A DNA stretch of 64,000 nt from Porticoccaceae bacterium. GTDB taxonomy: Bacteria > Pseudomonadota > Gammaproteobacteria > Pseudomonadales > Porticoccaceae. A program made the translations under genes and the position numbers. The stretch's first letter is position 1. Each line of letters begins with the position of its first letter. The DNA is taken from NCBI GenBank assembly GCA_024644595.1, contig JAHEHL010000009.1:457512-521511 (forward strand), in the 5' to 3' direction. Below the pieces are notes generated by a model. The model worked only from the letters and a program-made list of their open reading frames with translations. It had not been told where the DNA came from and did not search any database. This document shows positions 36,639 through 46,965 of the stretch, one piece after another.

Positions 36639-37621
36639 CCCTGCGCCTGGCGTTAACGCCGGGAGAGCCCGCGGGCGTTGGCGCTGACATCCTTATCGAC
36701 CTGGTACAGCGTGGCAGCCCTCACGAGCTGGTCGCCTATGCCGACCCGCAACTGCTGCAACAACGTGCCGCGCAGCTCGGTTTGAAACTCCATTTGCGCG
36801 AGCCAGGCCCCAGCCCTCAGCCACTGGCAGCCGGCGAGCTGGCCATAGCTCCGATTGCAATGGCACACCCGGTAACCGCGGGTCACTTGGATAGTGCGAA
36901 TGCAGCTTATGTACTCTCTTGCCTGGACGCAGCAATCAGTGCCTGTCTAGAAAATGACTGTCAGGCAATGGTGACCGGCCCGGTACAAAAATCTATTATC
37001 AACGAGGCCGGCTTTCATTTTTCCGGCCACACCGAATATCTCGCCGAGAAGACCGCAACCGAGCAAGTGGTGATGATGCTGGCTACCGCCGAGTTGCGTG
37101 TAGCATTGGCCACCACTCACCTGCCGCTGCGTGATGTGGCAGACAATATTACACAAGCCTCGCTGCGGCGAGTGATCGATATTCTGCTAACCGATCTGAA
37201 GACAAAGTTTGGCCTGAGCTCGCCCTCAATCCTAGTCTGTGGACTCAACCCCCACGCTGGTGAAGGCGGTCATTTGGGTCGCGAGGAAATCGAGGTAATT
37301 GAGCCAGTGCTGGCAGAGTTTCGCCGTCAGGGCGCCAATCTGATTGGCCCGCTGCCGGCTGACACACTGTTTACCGCAAAATATCTCGACACGGCCGATG
37401 CCGTGCTGGCGATGTACCATGATCAGGGACTGCCGGTGCTCAAACACCAGGGCTTTGGCCGGGCCGCCAATATCACTCTGGGGCTGCCCATTATTCGGAC
37501 CTCGGTCGATCATGGGACCGCACTGGATCTGGCCGGCACCGGCAGTGCCGACAGTGGCAGCTTGCAAACCGCCATTCAGGTCGCTGCAGATATGGCGGTC
37601 AGCACAACTTCGACGGATTAA
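36635..37621 (+). CDS. pdxA: 4-hydroxythreonine-4-phosphate dehydrogenase PdxA
   Basis: A metal- and NAD-dependent dehydrogenase in the DXP-dependent route to pyridoxal 5'-phosphate. The 328 residues match the family, with [13 protein letters not shown] at the N-terminus, the substrate and metal-binding histidines in [10 protein letters not shown] and [13 protein letters not shown], and the [25 protein letters not shown]-type block near the end. It overlaps surA by 4 nt and precedes rsmA by 3 nt, as in the E. coli order. Confidence 0.97.
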   Translation: MTLRLALTPGEPAGVGADILIDLVQRGSPHELVAYADPQLLQQRAAQLGLKLHLREPGPSPQPLAAGELAIAPIAMAHPVTAGHLDSANAAYVLSCLDAAISACLENDCQAMVTGPVQKSIINEAGFHFSGHTEYLAEKTATEQVVMMLATAELRVALATTHLPLRDVADNITQASLRRVIDILLTDLKTKFGLSSPSILVCGLNPHAGEGGHLGREEIEVIEPVLAEFRRQGANLIGPLPADTLFTAKYLDTADAVLAMYHDQGLPVLKHQGFGRAANITLGLPIIRTSVDHGTALDLAGTGSADSGSLQTAIQVAADMAVSTTSTD

Positions 37622-37624
37622 TCT

Positions 37625-38422
37625 ATGACAATGCAGCATCAAGCACGAAAACGCTTTGGCCAGAACTTTCTTGTCGATCAGCAAATTATCGCGCAGATTA
37701 TTGCTGCCATCGGGCCCAATAGCGATGATAATCTGATCGAGATAGGTCCCGGTACGGCAGCACTCACCGAACACCTTATTGAGCGCTGCCCCACCATGCA
37801 GGTGGTCGAGCTGGATCGCGATCTGGTGGATTATCTCAGCGAGAAGTTTGCTGCCTACCCCGACTTTCGCCTGCACAGTGGCGATGCCCTGAAAACCGAC
37901 TTTGCCCAGTTCCATCAGGGCAGACAGATGCGCCTGGTCGGCAACCTGCCCTACAATATTTCAACGCCACTGCTATTTCATCTGCTTAAAAATCGTGAAC
38001 TGATTCATGATATGCACTTCATGCTGCAACGAGAAGTGGTTGACCGCCTGGGCGCGGTGCCGGGCAATAAAACCTATGGTCGGCTCTCGGTAATGGTGCA
38101 ATATCACTGCCGGGTGATGCCGCTGATTCCGGTGCCGCCGTCAGCCTTTAGGCCCGCACCCAAGGTGCAGTCGGCGATTGTTCGACTCAAGCCGCATCGC
38201 TCCAAACCCGCCACGGCTGATAACGAGATACTGCTCAGCCAATTGGTCAGTCACTGTTTTCAGCAACGTCGAAAAACCTTGCGCAACTGCCTGCGCCCCT
38301 ACGCCGAACACCTGAGCCTAGCTGAGTCGCAACTCGACTTATCGAAGCGCGCAGAACAGCTCAAGGTGTCCGAATTTGTCGCGCTTTCCAACTACATTAA
38401 TCAAAGTCTATCGAGCCAATAA
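37625..38422 (+). CDS. rsmA: 16S rRNA (adenine1518/1519-N6)-dimethyltransferase RsmA (KsgA)
   Basis: Dimethylates two adjacent adenines in the 3'-terminal helix of 16S rRNA late in 30S assembly; its loss gives kasugamycin resistance. The 265 residues have the family start RKRFGQNFL, SAM-binding IEIGPGTAALTEHL, the acidic ELDRD, and the catalytic NLPYNIS (motif IV). The C-terminal helical domain reads CFQQRRKTLRNCL. The stop shares one base with the apaG ATG (TAATG). Confidence 0.97.
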   Translation: MTMQHQARKRFGQNFLVDQQIIAQIIAAIGPNSDDNLIEIGPGTAALTEHLIERCPTMQVVELDRDLVDYLSEKFAAYPDFRLHSGDALKTDFAQFHQGRQMRLVGNLPYNISTPLLFHLLKNRELIHDMHFMLQREVVDRLGAVPGNKTYGRLSVMVQYHCRVMPLIPVPPSAFRPAPKVQSAIVRLKPHRSKPATADNEILLSQLVSHCFQQRRKTLRNCLRPYAEHLSLAESQLDLSKRAEQLKVSEFVALSNYINQSLSSQ

Positions 38423-38796
38423 TGAGCAGCCAACCAATCACCGTGGATGTTACAACCGAGTATCTACGTCAACAATCCAAACCAGACGAGGATCGCTTTG
38501 CCTTCGCCTACCACATTACCATTCACAACCAGAGTCAGGTCGCCGCCAAGCTCATGTCACGACACTGGGTCATCACCGACGGTAATGAGGCACAGCAAGA
38601 GGTTCGCGGTGCCGGCGTAATCGGCGAGCAACCCACCATATCGCCGGGACAGTCTTATCAATACAGCAGCGGTGTAATACTCGACACACCGATAGGCACC
38701 ATGCACGGCTCTTATACTATGCTCGGTGATGATGGCAACGAATTTGATGCGCCGATAAAACCGTTTCTGCTCGCCATACCCCATGCAGTGAATTGA
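38422..38796 (+). CDS. apaG: ApaG domain protein
   Basis: A small FN3-like beta-sandwich protein (124 residues) of the Co2+/Mg2+ efflux-associated ApaG family, whose molecular role is not settled. Family features: FAFAYHITIHNQS, the strand ending LMSRHWVITDG, EVRGAGVIGEQPTISPGQSY and the GTMHGSY block. It is translationally coupled to rsmA and sits 9 nt before apaH, the classic arrangement. Confidence 0.95.
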   Translation: MSSQPITVDVTTEYLRQQSKPDEDRFAFAYHITIHNQSQVAAKLMSRHWVITDGNEAQQEVRGAGVIGEQPTISPGQSYQYSSGVILDTPIGTMHGSYTMLGDDGNEFDAPIKPFLLAIPHAVN

Positions 38797-38805
38797 GAGA
38801 GCGAA

Positions 38806-39618
38806 ATGACTGACTACGCGGTTGGTGATATTCAGGGCTGTCTCGACCCGTTGCTGCAGCTTCTCGACCGGGTCAATTTCGATGTCTCAAATGACCGACT
38901 GATTGCCACTGGCGATCTGGTTAATCGCGGCCCTCAGTCACTGCAGACATTGCGTTTTTGCCACAGTCTCGGCGATGCCTTCAAAACGGTTCTCGGCAAT
39001 CATGATCTGCACCTACTCGCCGTCGCTCATGGGGTGAAGAAAGCCACGCCAAAAGATACTCTCGACGAGATACTGACCGCCGCTGATCGAGTTACCCTTC
39101 TGGAGTGGCTGCAACAGCAGCCCCTACTTCTCGAGGTCAATGACTTCTGTATTGTGCACGCTGGCATCCCGCCGAACTGGAGTCTCGATACAGCTCGCAG
39201 TATGGCTCTTGAGGTGGAACAAATTTTGCGATCCGAACAGGCAGGCCACTACTTTGAGGGGATGTATGGCAATCAACCGCAAGGCTGGGATGATTCACTG
39301 GTCGGTCAGGCGCGCTGGCGGGTTATTACCAATTATCTGACGCGGATGCGTTACTGTACTGCGGCCGGTCGTCTCGATCTGCAAGCAAAGTCTGCACCAG
39401 AGGCGCTGGCAACAGAGTTGGAACAAGACCTTGCACCGTGGTTTAGCTATGCCGAGCGAAAAACCCGAGACGACAAAATTATTTTCGGCCATTGGGCCGC
39501 GCTTGAAGGAAGGGATTGTGGCGCCAATCTCTTTCCTCTTGATACAGGTTATGTCTGGGGCGGGGCCATGCGCCTGATGAACCTGACAAGCGGTGAGTTT
39601 ACCCAGCAGCCTGCTTAA
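38806..39618 (+). CDS. apaH: Bis(5'-nucleosyl)-tetraphosphatase ApaH (symmetrical)
   Basis: A cytoplasmic metallophosphoesterase that cleaves Ap4A into two ADP and also removes Np4 caps from RNA. The 270 residues contain the metallophosphoesterase blocks GDIQGC (near 7-12), GDLVNRG and GNHD, then the distal histidines in VHAGIPPNW and FGHWAALEG. It is the last gene of the lptD-apaH operon; after it lie 196 nt with only a weak 4-bp hairpin. Confidence 0.97.
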   Translation: MTDYAVGDIQGCLDPLLQLLDRVNFDVSNDRLIATGDLVNRGPQSLQTLRFCHSLGDAFKTVLGNHDLHLLAVAHGVKKATPKDTLDEILTAADRVTLLEWLQQQPLLLEVNDFCIVHAGIPPNWSLDTARSMALEVEQILRSEQAGHYFEGMYGNQPQGWDDSLVGQARWRVITNYLTRMRYCTAAGRLDLQAKSAPEALATELEQDLAPWFSYAERKTRDDKIIFGHWAALEGRDCGANLFPLDTGYVWGGAMRLMNLTSGEFTQQPA

Positions 39619-39814
39619 CGCTTTCCAGGTACTGGTTTTTGCGGTGTTGCTTCCGCCGAGCGTCAGATAGTTAAGGGCTGACAGCTGGTGGCACAACAAC
39701 ACAGTCCTCTCCGGCATCTTCATACAGTGAAGGTAGCAATAAGGGGATATAACAACAGTTCTGCAGGTCAGTCTGACAGGACGATATAACACGGTTCAAA
39801 CAACGAGGTAGCAG

Positions 39815-41881
39815 ATGAATCAACGCTCAATGAAATCCACAAAACATTTCGCCAAATCCTGGCAACGGCTCGTAACTGCTTTATTCGGCTTGCTTTTGCT
39901 GGGCAGTTGCGCAGACCAACAACCTCCTCAGCCAATGCTTTCCGGCATCGATACGGCCGGAATGGACACCACAGTGCGGCCGCAGGACGATTTCTATCGC
40001 TATGCCAATGGCGGCTGGCTTGACAGCACCGAGATCCCGGCCGACGAGGTGGGCTGGGGAAGCTACATGACACTGCGTAAAGAGAGTCTTGATCAATCCC
40101 GAGTGATCGTCGAAGAAGCGGCCGCCAATGCCGGCAAGGATCCCGCAAAAATCAAAATCGGTGACTACTACAACGCATTTCTCAACGAAGAGCGTGTTGA
40201 AGAACTCGGGACAGCACCTATTACCAATTACCTCCAGGCGATCGACAAGCTGGCGAATCACGACGAGGTAGGCGCGTTTCTGGGTAATATCAATCCCGAC
40301 GGAATTGGTGGCCCCTTTAACCTCTATGTGGGGCAAGATGACAAAGAGGCGACACGCTATATCCTGCATTTCCTGCAATCTGGTCTCGGACTGCCAGATC
40401 GCGATTACTACACTGATGAATCTGAGCGCGGGCAGGAAATTATTGGCCGCTATAAACAGTACCTCAGCGAGATGCTCAAGCTTGCGGGTATCGGTGACGT
40501 CGAAAACGCAACCCAGCGGATATTCAACCTCGAGTCGAAGCTCGCCGCTCAACAGTGGGACAAGGTCGATAATCGCGACGCCGACAAGCGTTACAATAAG
40601 CTTTCCCGCGAGGCATTTTACAGCCTGCTCTCAAACTTCAATGTCGATGGTTACATGAAAGGTATTGGCATCGACGTTCCAGACGAGGTTCTAGTCGGAC
40701 AGCCAAGTTATTTTGCTGCGCTCAACGACCTATTTACACAGATAGACTTGGATGCCTGGAAGGATTACCTACGCATCCGGGTGCTCAACAGCTATGCTAA
40801 TTATCTGCCCAAGGTCTTTGTTGACACTAACTTTGAGTTCTACTCGAAGTTTCTCTACGGCCGTGAGGAGCAACAGCCACGCTGGCGCAAAGCGGTTAGC
40901 TCGATCAATGGCAATCTCGGCGAGCTACTCGGACAACTCTATGTTGCCAAGCATTTCTCCCCTGAGTCAAAGGCTCGCATGGTCACAATGGTCGATAACT
41001 TGATCGCCGCATATGCCGAGTCGATTAACAACCTCGATTGGATGAGCGATGAAACCAAGCAACAGTCACTGGTTAAATTGTCTAAATTTACACCCAAGAT
41101 AGGCTATCCGGATAGCTGGAAAGATTACTCCGCACTTGCAATAAAGGCTGACGATCTAGCCGGTAATATCAAACGCTCACGAATCTTTGGCCACAACGAG
41201 AACATGGCCAAACTGGGTGCGCCAATCGATCGCGGTGAGTGGTTTATGGCCCCACAAGAAGTGAATGCCTACTACAATCCAGGCTTGAACGAGATCGTCT
41301 TCCCAGCGGCCTATCTCCAGCCGCCCAACTTTATACCGGAAGCCGAAGATGCGTATAACTACGGTACCATCGGGACGACCATCGGACACGAGATTGGGCA
41401 CGGCTTCGACGATCAGGGCAGCAAGTACGATGGTGACGGTAATCTTAAGAGCTGGTGGACTGACCAGGATCGAGAGGCGTTTGAAAAGCGCACCAAAGGC
41501 TTAGTGGAGCAATTCAATAAATTTGAAGCGCTTCCCGGTCTTTTCGTCAACGGTGAATTAACCCTGGGCGAAAATATCGGTGATCTCGGCGGCACGTCGA
41601 TTGCACTAAAAGCCTACCGCATGTCATTGCAAGGCAAACCATCACCCGTTATCGACGGCTTTAGCGGGGATGAACGTTTCTTCCTCGGCAATGCGCAGTC
41701 AAGTCGTATCAAATGGCGTGATCAGATTCTCGAGATCATCGTGAGAACCGATCCCCACTCACCCGACGTGTATCGTATTAATGGTGTGTTTCCCAATATG
41801 CCCGATTTCTACAGCACCTATGCCGTTAAAGAGGGCGATAAGTTGTTCTTGCCTGCAGAGCAACGGGTAAAAATCTGGTAG
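39815..41881 (+). CDS. M13 family metallopeptidase lipoprotein (PepO-like)
   Basis: A zinc endopeptidase of the neprilysin/PepO family (M13), probably periplasmic and tethered to a membrane. The 688 residues begin with a lipoprotein signal (LLLLGSC, lipidated Cys32), then the M13 N-terminal domain and the catalytic domain with HEIGH (His525, Glu526, His529) and ENIGD (Glu586, Asp590), all zinc and catalytic residues present. The C-terminus ends in VKIW, the conserved Cys/Val-rich terminus being reduced. GAGGT lies 5 nt before the ATG. It is monocistronic between apaH and the convergent rplQ. Confidence 0.93.
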   Translation: MNQRSMKSTKHFAKSWQRLVTALFGLLLLGSCADQQPPQPMLSGIDTAGMDTTVRPQDDFYRYANGGWLDSTEIPADEVGWGSYMTLRKESLDQSRVIVEEAAANAGKDPAKIKIGDYYNAFLNEERVEELGTAPITNYLQAIDKLANHDEVGAFLGNINPDGIGGPFNLYVGQDDKEATRYILHFLQSGLGLPDRDYYTDESERGQEIIGRYKQYLSEMLKLAGIGDVENATQRIFNLESKLAAQQWDKVDNRDADKRYNKLSREAFYSLLSNFNVDGYMKGIGIDVPDEVLVGQPSYFAALNDLFTQIDLDAWKDYLRIRVLNSYANYLPKVFVDTNFEFYSKFLYGREEQQPRWRKAVSSINGNLGELLGQLYVAKHFSPESKARMVTMVDNLIAAYAESINNLDWMSDETKQQSLVKLSKFTPKIGYPDSWKDYSALAIKADDLAGNIKRSRIFGHNENMAKLGAPIDRGEWFMAPQEVNAYYNPGLNEIVFPAAYLQPPNFIPEAEDAYNYGTIGTTIGHEIGHGFDDQGSKYDGDGNLKSWWTDQDREAFEKRTKGLVEQFNKFEALPGLFVNGELTLGENIGDLGGTSIALKAYRMSLQGKPSPVIDGFSGDERFFLGNAQSSRIKWRDQILEIIVRTDPHSPDVYRINGVFPNMPDFYSTYAVKEGDKLFLPAEQRVKIW

Positions 41882-42010
41882 TAGTGGATCGTTTGTAACC
41901 AAGGTGCTGCGACGGGCTGTGCGTTAAGCCTGCTGCAGTATCTTGCGTATCAACTCCCTGCGTTCTTGAGCAAATATCCATGCGATGCTCTGAGCAATTT
42001 TTGCCAGACG

Positions 42011-42048
42011 AAAAAAAACCGGGCTGCATGGCAGTCCGGTTTTTTTTT
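42011..42048. terminator. Bidirectional intrinsic terminator between the M13 peptidase and rplQ
   Basis: Stem arms AACCGGGCTGC and GCAGTCCGGTT around an ATG loop (one G.U pair), preceded by A8 and followed by T9-10. It therefore has a U-tract on both strands. It can end the M13-peptidase transcript (+) and the alpha operon (-). Confidence 0.9.
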
Positions 42049-42073
42049 GCGCGGAGCGATTCTTCTTAAAAAC

Positions 42074-42472
42074 TTACTCGCCAGTAGTCTCTGCAACGTC
42101 AGCCATATCACTAGCTGCGCGATCGACCAACTCAACGTAGGCCATAGGCGCATTATCACCGCTGCGGTTGCCACACTTGAGGATACGGACATAACCGCCT
42201 GGACGCTCAAGGAAACGTGGACCCAGATCAGTGAAAAGCTTGCCAACTGTCGCCTTATTGCGCAGACGGTCGAACGCCAGACGACGATTAGCAACGCTAT
42301 CTTCTTTAGCCAGAGTAATAAATGGCTCGGCGAAACGACGTAGCTCCTTGGCCTTGGGCAGAGTAGTTTTAATCAACTCGTGCTCTACCAAAGAGGCAGT
42401 CATATTACGAAACATAGCTCTTTTGTGAGAGCCGCTTTTATTCAGTTTGCGGCCACTGTAGCGATGACGCAT
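42074..42472 (-). CDS. rplQ: 50S ribosomal protein L17
   Basis: Large-subunit protein near the exit-tunnel region; last gene of the alpha operon. The 132 residues start with the family block [20 protein letters not shown] (bacterial L17 is about 120-130 residues) and end in an acidic/Thr-rich tail. It sits 78 nt after rpoA, the largest gap downstream of rpsM, and is followed by a strong terminator. Confidence 0.97.
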   Translation of the reverse strand: MRHRYSGRKLNKSGSHKRAMFRNMTASLVEHELIKTTLPKAKELRRFAEPFITLAKEDSVANRRLAFDRLRNKATVGKLFTDLGPRFLERPGGYVRILKCGNRSGDNAPMAYVELVDRAASDMADVAETTGE

Positions 42473-42550
42473 GTTCTTATTCCTTAGTTCGTTGCTTTCT
42501 CAGCAATGATATCTCTCAAACTCTTTAACAGCCAGGCAAGCCAGACAGGA

Positions 42551-43546
42551 TTAAACGAGTTCGCGTTCACTCTTCAGACTTGCTGGTGGCCAGTTCTCAA
42601 GGCGCATACCCAGAGACAAACCGCGTGAAGCCAGCACGTCTTTGATTTCAGTCAGGGACTTTTTACCCAGGTTCGGAGTCTTCAGCAACTCAACCTCGGT
42701 ACGCTGAATCAGGTCACCAATGTAGTAAATGCTCTCCGCTTTCAGGCAGTTGGCTGAACGTACAGTCAACTCAAGATCGTCAACCGGGCGCAGCAGAATA
42801 GGGTCGATTTCTTCCTCTTTCTCTTCTGGCTCAGCAGCAGTTTCACCTTCCAGATTCACAAACACTGCCATCTGCTGTTGCAGAATGGTGGCAGCGCGAC
42901 GAATCGACTCTTCAGGATCAATAGTGCCGTTGGTTTCAAGCTCGAGAACCAGCTTATCAAGATCCGTCCGGTTCTCTACTCGTGCATTTTCCACGCTGTA
43001 GGAAACTTTATGAATCGGGCTGAAAGAGGCATCAATTTGAAGACTGCCAATGGTGCGGTTCTCTTCATCGCTGATTCGCGAATCAGACGGCTGATAACCG
43101 CGACCACGCTCAATTCTGAGTTGCATATTGAGATTAACTTTTCCAGAAATCGTAGCAATCACGTGCTCTGGGTTAATGATCTCAACATGGCTGTCGACTT
43201 CGATGTCACCCGCTGTTACAACACCGGGTCCTTTTGCACTCAAGGTTACAGTCGTCTCTTCACGACCTTCCATTACAATGGCTACACCCTTGAGGTTGAG
43301 GAGAATCCCCATTACATCTTCATGAACACCTTCAATGGCGCTGTACTCATGTTCGACACCATCGATCTCGGCTTCAACAATTGCACAGCCAGACATCGAA
43401 GAGAGCAGAATGCGTCGCAGCGCATTGCCCAAGGTGTGACCGAACCCGCGCTCAAGCGGCTCAAGCACAACCTTTGCGTGGGTCGGGCTATAAGAGGTTA
43501 CGTCGATATTGCGCGGCGTAAGAAATTCGTTGGCAGAATTTTGCAT
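42551..43546 (-). CDS. rpoA: RNA polymerase alpha subunit
   Basis: The dimerising core subunit of RNA polymerase. The 331 residues comprise the N-terminal domain (about 1-230; [18 protein letters not shown] is the dimer helix), a linker rich in Glu ([10 protein letters not shown]), and the C-terminal DNA/activator-binding domain, where [17 protein letters not shown] carries the Arg that binds UP elements. AT-rich sequence upstream of the S10 promoter in this window would suit it. It lies in the alpha operon between rpsD and rplQ. Confidence 0.98.
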   Translation of the reverse strand: MQNSANEFLTPRNIDVTSYSPTHAKVVLEPLERGFGHTLGNALRRILLSSMSGCAIVEAEIDGVEHEYSAIEGVHEDVMGILLNLKGVAIVMEGREETTVTLSAKGPGVVTAGDIEVDSHVEIINPEHVIATISGKVNLNMQLRIERGRGYQPSDSRISDEENRTIGSLQIDASFSPIHKVSYSVENARVENRTDLDKLVLELETNGTIDPEESIRRAATILQQQMAVFVNLEGETAAEPEEKEEEIDPILLRPVDDLELTVRSANCLKAESIYYIGDLIQRTEVELLKTPNLGKKSLTEIKDVLASRGLSLGMRLENWPPASLKSERELV

Positions 43547-43571
43547 AGTTTTACCTGTGTGAGCTCAAAAA

Positions 43572-44192
43572 TTACTTCGAGTATAGTTCGACGATCAGGT
43601 TTTCGTTGATCTCGGCCGGTAAATCAGAACGATCTGGGTTGCGCGTGAACGTGCCTTCCATCTTGTTGCTATCTACTTGCATCCATTCAACTTCACCACG
43701 TTGTGCGGCTAACTGCATTGCAGTCTGCACACGCAACTGCTTTTTCGATTTTTCACGCAGACCGACAACATCACCTTCCTGAACTTTGAAAGAAGGAATA
43801 TTGACTTTCTGGCCATTGACCATAATTGAATTATGGGCAACCAGCTGACGTGATTCAGCGCGCGTGGCACCGAAGCCCATGCGATAAACAACGTTGTCGA
43901 GACGCGTTTCAAGCAGCGTCAGGAGGTTTTCACCCGTGTTGCCCTTAGTGCGGGCAGCAGCCTTGTAATAATTGCGGAACTGCTTTTCAAGCACACCGTA
44001 AATACGACGTACTTTTTGCTTTTCACGCAGCTGAACACCATAGTCAGACAGACGGCCACGACGCTGACCATGCTGGCCAGGTGCGCTGTCTGCACGACAC
44101 TTTGATTCCAGCGGGCGCACGCCACTCTTGAGGAACAAGTCTGTCCCTTCACGGCGTGATAATTTACAAGTTGGTCCAAGATATCTAGCCAT
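43572..44192 (-). CDS. rpsD: 30S ribosomal protein S4
   Basis: Primary 16S rRNA-binding assembly protein and, in E. coli, translational repressor of the alpha operon. The 206 residues open [19 protein letters not shown] and contain the S4 RNA-binding domain (about 96-160, [14 protein letters not shown]). No four-cysteine zinc cluster is present, so it is the zinc-free form usual in proteobacteria. Follows rpsK by 12 nt. Confidence 0.98.
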   Translation of the reverse strand: MARYLGPTCKLSRREGTDLFLKSGVRPLESKCRADSAPGQHGQRRGRLSDYGVQLREKQKVRRIYGVLEKQFRNYYKAAARTKGNTGENLLTLLETRLDNVVYRMGFGATRAESRQLVAHNSIMVNGQKVNIPSFKVQEGDVVGLREKSKKQLRVQTAMQLAAQRGEVEWMQVDSNKMEGTFTRNPDRSDLPAEINENLIVELYSK

Positions 44193-44204
44193 TCTATGTC
44201 TCTC

Positions 44205-44597
44205 TTACACGCGACGCTTTTTGGGTGGACGACAGCCGTTGTGCGGCACAGGCGTCACATCCGTAATATTGGTAATTTTGTAGCCGGCATTGTTCAATGC
44301 ACGGACGGCAGATTCACGACCGGGACCTGGGCCCTTAACTTCAACGTCGAGATTCTTGAGACCGTAATCCTTGGCGGCTTCACCAGCGCGCTCCGCTGCA
44401 ACCTGTGCGGCGAAAGGCGTGCTCTTGCGAGATCCGCGGAAGCCGGAACCACCAGAGGTAGCCCACGACAGTGTGTTGCCCTGACGATCAGTGATGGTAA
44501 CAATAGTATTGTTGAACGACGCATAGATATGCGCGACGCCGTCAATTACCGTCTTTTTGACCTTTTTACGGGTGGTTTTGGTTGCTGCTTTTGCCAT
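44205..44597 (-). CDS. rpsK: 30S ribosomal protein S11
   Basis: Platform protein of the small subunit near the E site and anti-Shine-Dalgarno region. The 130 residues have a Lys/Thr-rich N-terminal tail and the conserved body ([19 protein letters not shown], then [13 protein letters not shown] and the C-terminal [18 protein letters not shown]). It starts 15 nt after rpsM. Confidence 0.98.
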   Translation of the reverse strand: MAKAATKTTRKKVKKTVIDGVAHIYASFNNTIVTITDRQGNTLSWATSGGSGFRGSRKSTPFAAQVAAERAGEAAKDYGLKNLDVEVKGPGPGRESAVRALNNAGYKITNITDVTPVPHNGCRPPKKRRV

Positions 44598-44612
44598 TGC
44601 CGTTCCTAGGAA

Positions 44613-44969
44613 TTATCTTTTAATGGGACGACGCGGCCCTTTACGGGTGCGTGCGTTCGTCTTAGTACGCTGTCCACGTACTGGCAAATTACGTCGATGA
44701 CGCAGGCCGCGATAGCAACCCAGATCCATCAGACGCTTGATGTTCATGCTGTTTTCTCTGCGCAGGTCACCTTCAACTTCATTGTTACCCACAGCAGCAC
44801 GCAACAGGTCGAGTTGCGCCTCATCTAATGCAGCGATCTTCGTGTCTTCTGCAATACCCACTTCCGCACAGATTTTTCTCGCGGTAGGGCGACCAATACC
44901 AAACACGTATGTCAGTGAGATCACTGCGTGCTTGTTATCAGGAATGTTGACACCGGCAATACGGGCCAT
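44613..44969 (-). CDS. rpsM: 30S ribosomal protein S13
   Basis: Head protein of the 30S that contacts the large subunit and P-site tRNA. The 118 residues start [19 protein letters not shown] and end in the basic tail [18 protein letters not shown]. First gene of the alpha operon; a 108-nt gap upstream carries a promoter-like sequence and a small hairpin. Confidence 0.98.
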   Translation of the reverse strand: MARIAGVNIPDNKHAVISLTYVFGIGRPTARKICAEVGIAEDTKIAALDEAQLDLLRAAVGNNEVEGDLRRENSMNIKRLMDLGCYRGLRHRRNLPVRGQRTKTNARTRKGPRRPIKR

Positions 44970-45017
44970 TCACATTACTCCACTTCTACTAAGGTTTAAT
45001 CAGTATCCCAGACCGCT

Positions 45018-45030
45018 GCAGTTACACTGC
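45018..45030 (-). promoter_or_regulatory. Small hairpin in the alpha-operon leader
   Basis: GCAGT and ACTGC pair around a 3-nt loop, about 50 nt before the rpsM ATG and just downstream of the candidate promoter. It could be part of an S4-responsive leader; that role is inferred only from position. Confidence 0.35.
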
Positions 45031-45043
45031 GAAAAGGCGCGGT

Positions 45044-45072
45044 AGAATACCGATAGATCTATCAAAAATCAA
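45044..45072 (-). promoter_or_regulatory. Candidate promoter of the alpha operon (rpsM)
   Basis: On the minus strand TTGATT (45072-45067), a 17-nt spacer and TATTCT (45049-45044) are followed by a GC-rich discriminator (ACCGCGCC). It lies between rpmJ and rpsM. Both hexamers match consensus at 4 of 6 positions, so it is moderate. Confidence 0.5.
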
Positions 45073-45077
45073 CCAGA

Positions 45078-45194
45078 TTATCCCTGACGCTGCTTATGAC
45101 GCGGCTCGACATTACAAATAACACGAACCACACCTTTACGGCGGACAACTTTACAATTTCGACAAATCTTTTTAACCGATGCACGTACTTTCAC
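45078..45194 (-). CDS. rpmJ: 50S ribosomal protein L36
   Basis: A 38-residue zinc-ribbon protein of the large subunit, too short for most gene-length cut-offs. Translation gives [14 protein letters not shown], with C11, C14, C27 and H33 forming the zinc site, so it is the zinc-bearing form. The start is GTG at 45194, preceded by GAGGTGG. It ends the spc operon 12 nt after secY. The gene is unmistakable in sequence and position. Confidence 0.95.
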   Translation of the reverse strand: MKVRASVKKICRNCKVVRRKGVVRVICNVEPRHKQRQG

Positions 45195-45206
45195 AGCACC
45201 ACCTCT

Positions 45207-46526
45207 CTATCGACGGCCAACGTTTTTAAGGTTGGCCTTTTTCATAAGCGAATCATATTGCTGAGACATCAAATGTGACTGCACTTGAGCCATAAAATCC
45301 ATCGTCACAACAACGGCAATCAATAGCGATGTACCACCCAGATAGAACGGCACATTAAAGTACACATTCAGGAACTGGGGCATCAAACAAATCAGGGTGA
45401 TGTAGATACCCCCGATCAACGTGAGACGCGTGGTCACACTATCAATATATTTTGCGGTGTGCTCACCGGGACGAATCCCAGGAAGATAAGCGCCACCCCT
45501 TTTCAGGTTATCGGCCACTTCTCTCGGGTTGTACATCAACGCCGTATAGAAGAAGCTGAAGAAAATTATCAGACCGGAGAACAGCAGTACGTACAACGGC
45601 TGACCTGGACCAATTAACAACGCAATGTCCTGCAACCAATCTGGCGCGTTGGTCGCCGATCCAAACCACTGACTAATCGAGGTAGGAAAAAGCAACAAGC
45701 TACTGGCGAAAATCGCCGGTATCACACCCGCCATATTGACCTTCAGAGGCAGATGCGAGCTCTGAGCGTTATATGCCTGACGGCCCTGACGCTGAGCATA
45801 GTTAACCGTTAACCGGCGCTGCCCGCGCTCAATAAAGACTACAAAGTAGACCACGGCGATGGCGACAATAAGGACAAAGATTAACGTCAGCGAGTTCAAA
45901 TCACCCTGCCGCGCAGACTCGAGTGCCTGGCCAATTGCCCCCGGGATACCTGCAACAATACCAGCAAAAATTAACATCGAGATGCCGTTACCTATACCGC
46001 GCTCGGTGATCTGCTCACCCAACCACATAAGGAAAACTGCACCGGCTACCAGCGACGAAATGGCCACCAAGTAAAACATTGTACTGATTTCATAGGCCAG
46101 ACCCTGAGAGGCGAAGCCAACAGCCATCGCAGTTCCCTGAATCAGAGCCAGCAACACCGTGCCATAGCGCGTGTACTGATTGATCTTGCGGCGTCCACTG
46201 TCGCCCTCTTTCTTTAACTGCTCAAGCGCAGGGACTGTCGCTGACAGCAGCTGCATAATAATCGAGGCCGAAATATACGGCATTACACCGAGAGCCAGAA
46301 TACTCATGCGCTCAAGGGCGCCGCCAGAGAACATATTAAACAGACCGAGGTAGGTACCCTGATTCTGAGTGAACAATTCAGCTAGCCGATCGGGATCAAA
46401 ACCCGGAACAGGGATGTGCGTACCTATACGGTAGATAACGATAGCAGCAAACAAAAAACGAAGGCGAGCCCACAGCTCGCCTAGTCCTTTTGGTGTGCCA
46501 GTCGGCATGTTACCGGGCTTCGCCAT
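45207..46526 (-). CDS. secY: Protein translocase channel subunit SecY
   Basis: The pore of the Sec translocon in the inner membrane, through which signal-peptide proteins such as GspD, SurA and LptD in this window pass. The 439 residues form ten membrane helices; the plug-proximal start, the TM2 block [21 protein letters not shown] and the cytoplasmic loop [12 protein letters not shown] are conserved. In the spc operon, 3 nt after rplO. Confidence 0.98.
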   Translation of the reverse strand: MAKPGNMPTGTPKGLGELWARLRFLFAAIVIYRIGTHIPVPGFDPDRLAELFTQNQGTYLGLFNMFSGGALERMSILALGVMPYISASIIMQLLSATVPALEQLKKEGDSGRRKINQYTRYGTVLLALIQGTAMAVGFASQGLAYEISTMFYLVAISSLVAGAVFLMWLGEQITERGIGNGISMLIFAGIVAGIPGAIGQALESARQGDLNSLTLIFVLIVAIAVVYFVVFIERGQRRLTVNYAQRQGRQAYNAQSSHLPLKVNMAGVIPAIFASSLLLFPTSISQWFGSATNAPDWLQDIALLIGPGQPLYVLLFSGLIIFFSFFYTALMYNPREVADNLKRGGAYLPGIRPGEHTAKYIDSVTTRLTLIGGIYITLICLMPQFLNVYFNVPFYLGGTSLLIAVVVTMDFMAQVQSHLMSQQYDSLMKKANLKNVGRR

Positions 46527-46529
46527 TAC

Positions 46530-46964
46530 TTAGTCTTCTACCTTTCCACCAGCGGCTTCAATAGCAGCCCGAGCGCCCTTAGTTGCACCAACACCTTTGA
46601 GCGTGACAGCTTTAGTCACTTCACCAGATGCGAAAACTTTGGCACGTTCAATGCTATTATTGATAATACCGGCACTACGCAGTGCTGCGATATCAACAAT
46701 CTCGCCTTCAACTTTGTTCAGCTCGGACAAACGAATCTCAGCAGTAACTGCCGCCAGACGTGAGGTAAAGCCATACTTAGGCAGTCGCTTCTGCAAAGGC
46801 ATCTGACCGCCTTCAAAACCGGGACGAATGCTGCCACCGGAACGCGAGGACTGACCTTTGTGACCACGGCCACCAGTCTTGCCCAAACCACTACCAATTC
46901 CGCGACCGACGCGCTTGGCTTCTTTAATTCGACCCGGAGCCGGGCTTAGGGTATTCAGACGCAT
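46530..46964 (-). CDS. rplO: 50S ribosomal protein L15
   Basis: Late-assembly large-subunit protein. The ATG at 46964 gives 144 residues, [11 protein letters not shown] at the start and the Gly/Arg-rich segment [20 protein letters not shown] frame open to 46979 would add five residues overlapping rpmD, but GAGGA about 9 nt before 46964 and the family start support the shorter form. Confidence 0.97.
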   Translation of the reverse strand: MRLNTLSPAPGRIKEAKRVGRGIGSGLGKTGGRGHKGQSSRSGGSIRPGFEGGQMPLQKRLPKYGFTSRLAAVTAEIRLSELNKVEGEIVDIAALRSAGIINNSIERAKVFASGEVTKAVTLKGVGATKGARAAIEAAGGKVED

Positions 46965-46965
46965 C

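Noticed and set aside
37232-37915. 227-codon open frame on the minus strand across pdxA and rsmA
   Set aside because: Antisense to two coupled, conserved genes; no protein features.
39628-39643. CCAG-GTA-CTGG followed by T5 after apaH as a terminator
   Set aside because: Only a 4-bp stem; too weak to call as an intrinsic terminator.
39881-40552. 223-codon open frame on the minus strand inside the M13 peptidase gene
   Set aside because: Antisense to an intact gene with a complete HExxH active site; no start signals.
42878-43609. 243-codon open frame on the plus strand opposite rpoA
   Set aside because: Fully antisense to rpoA and running into rpsD; no ribosome-binding site or recognisable protein features.
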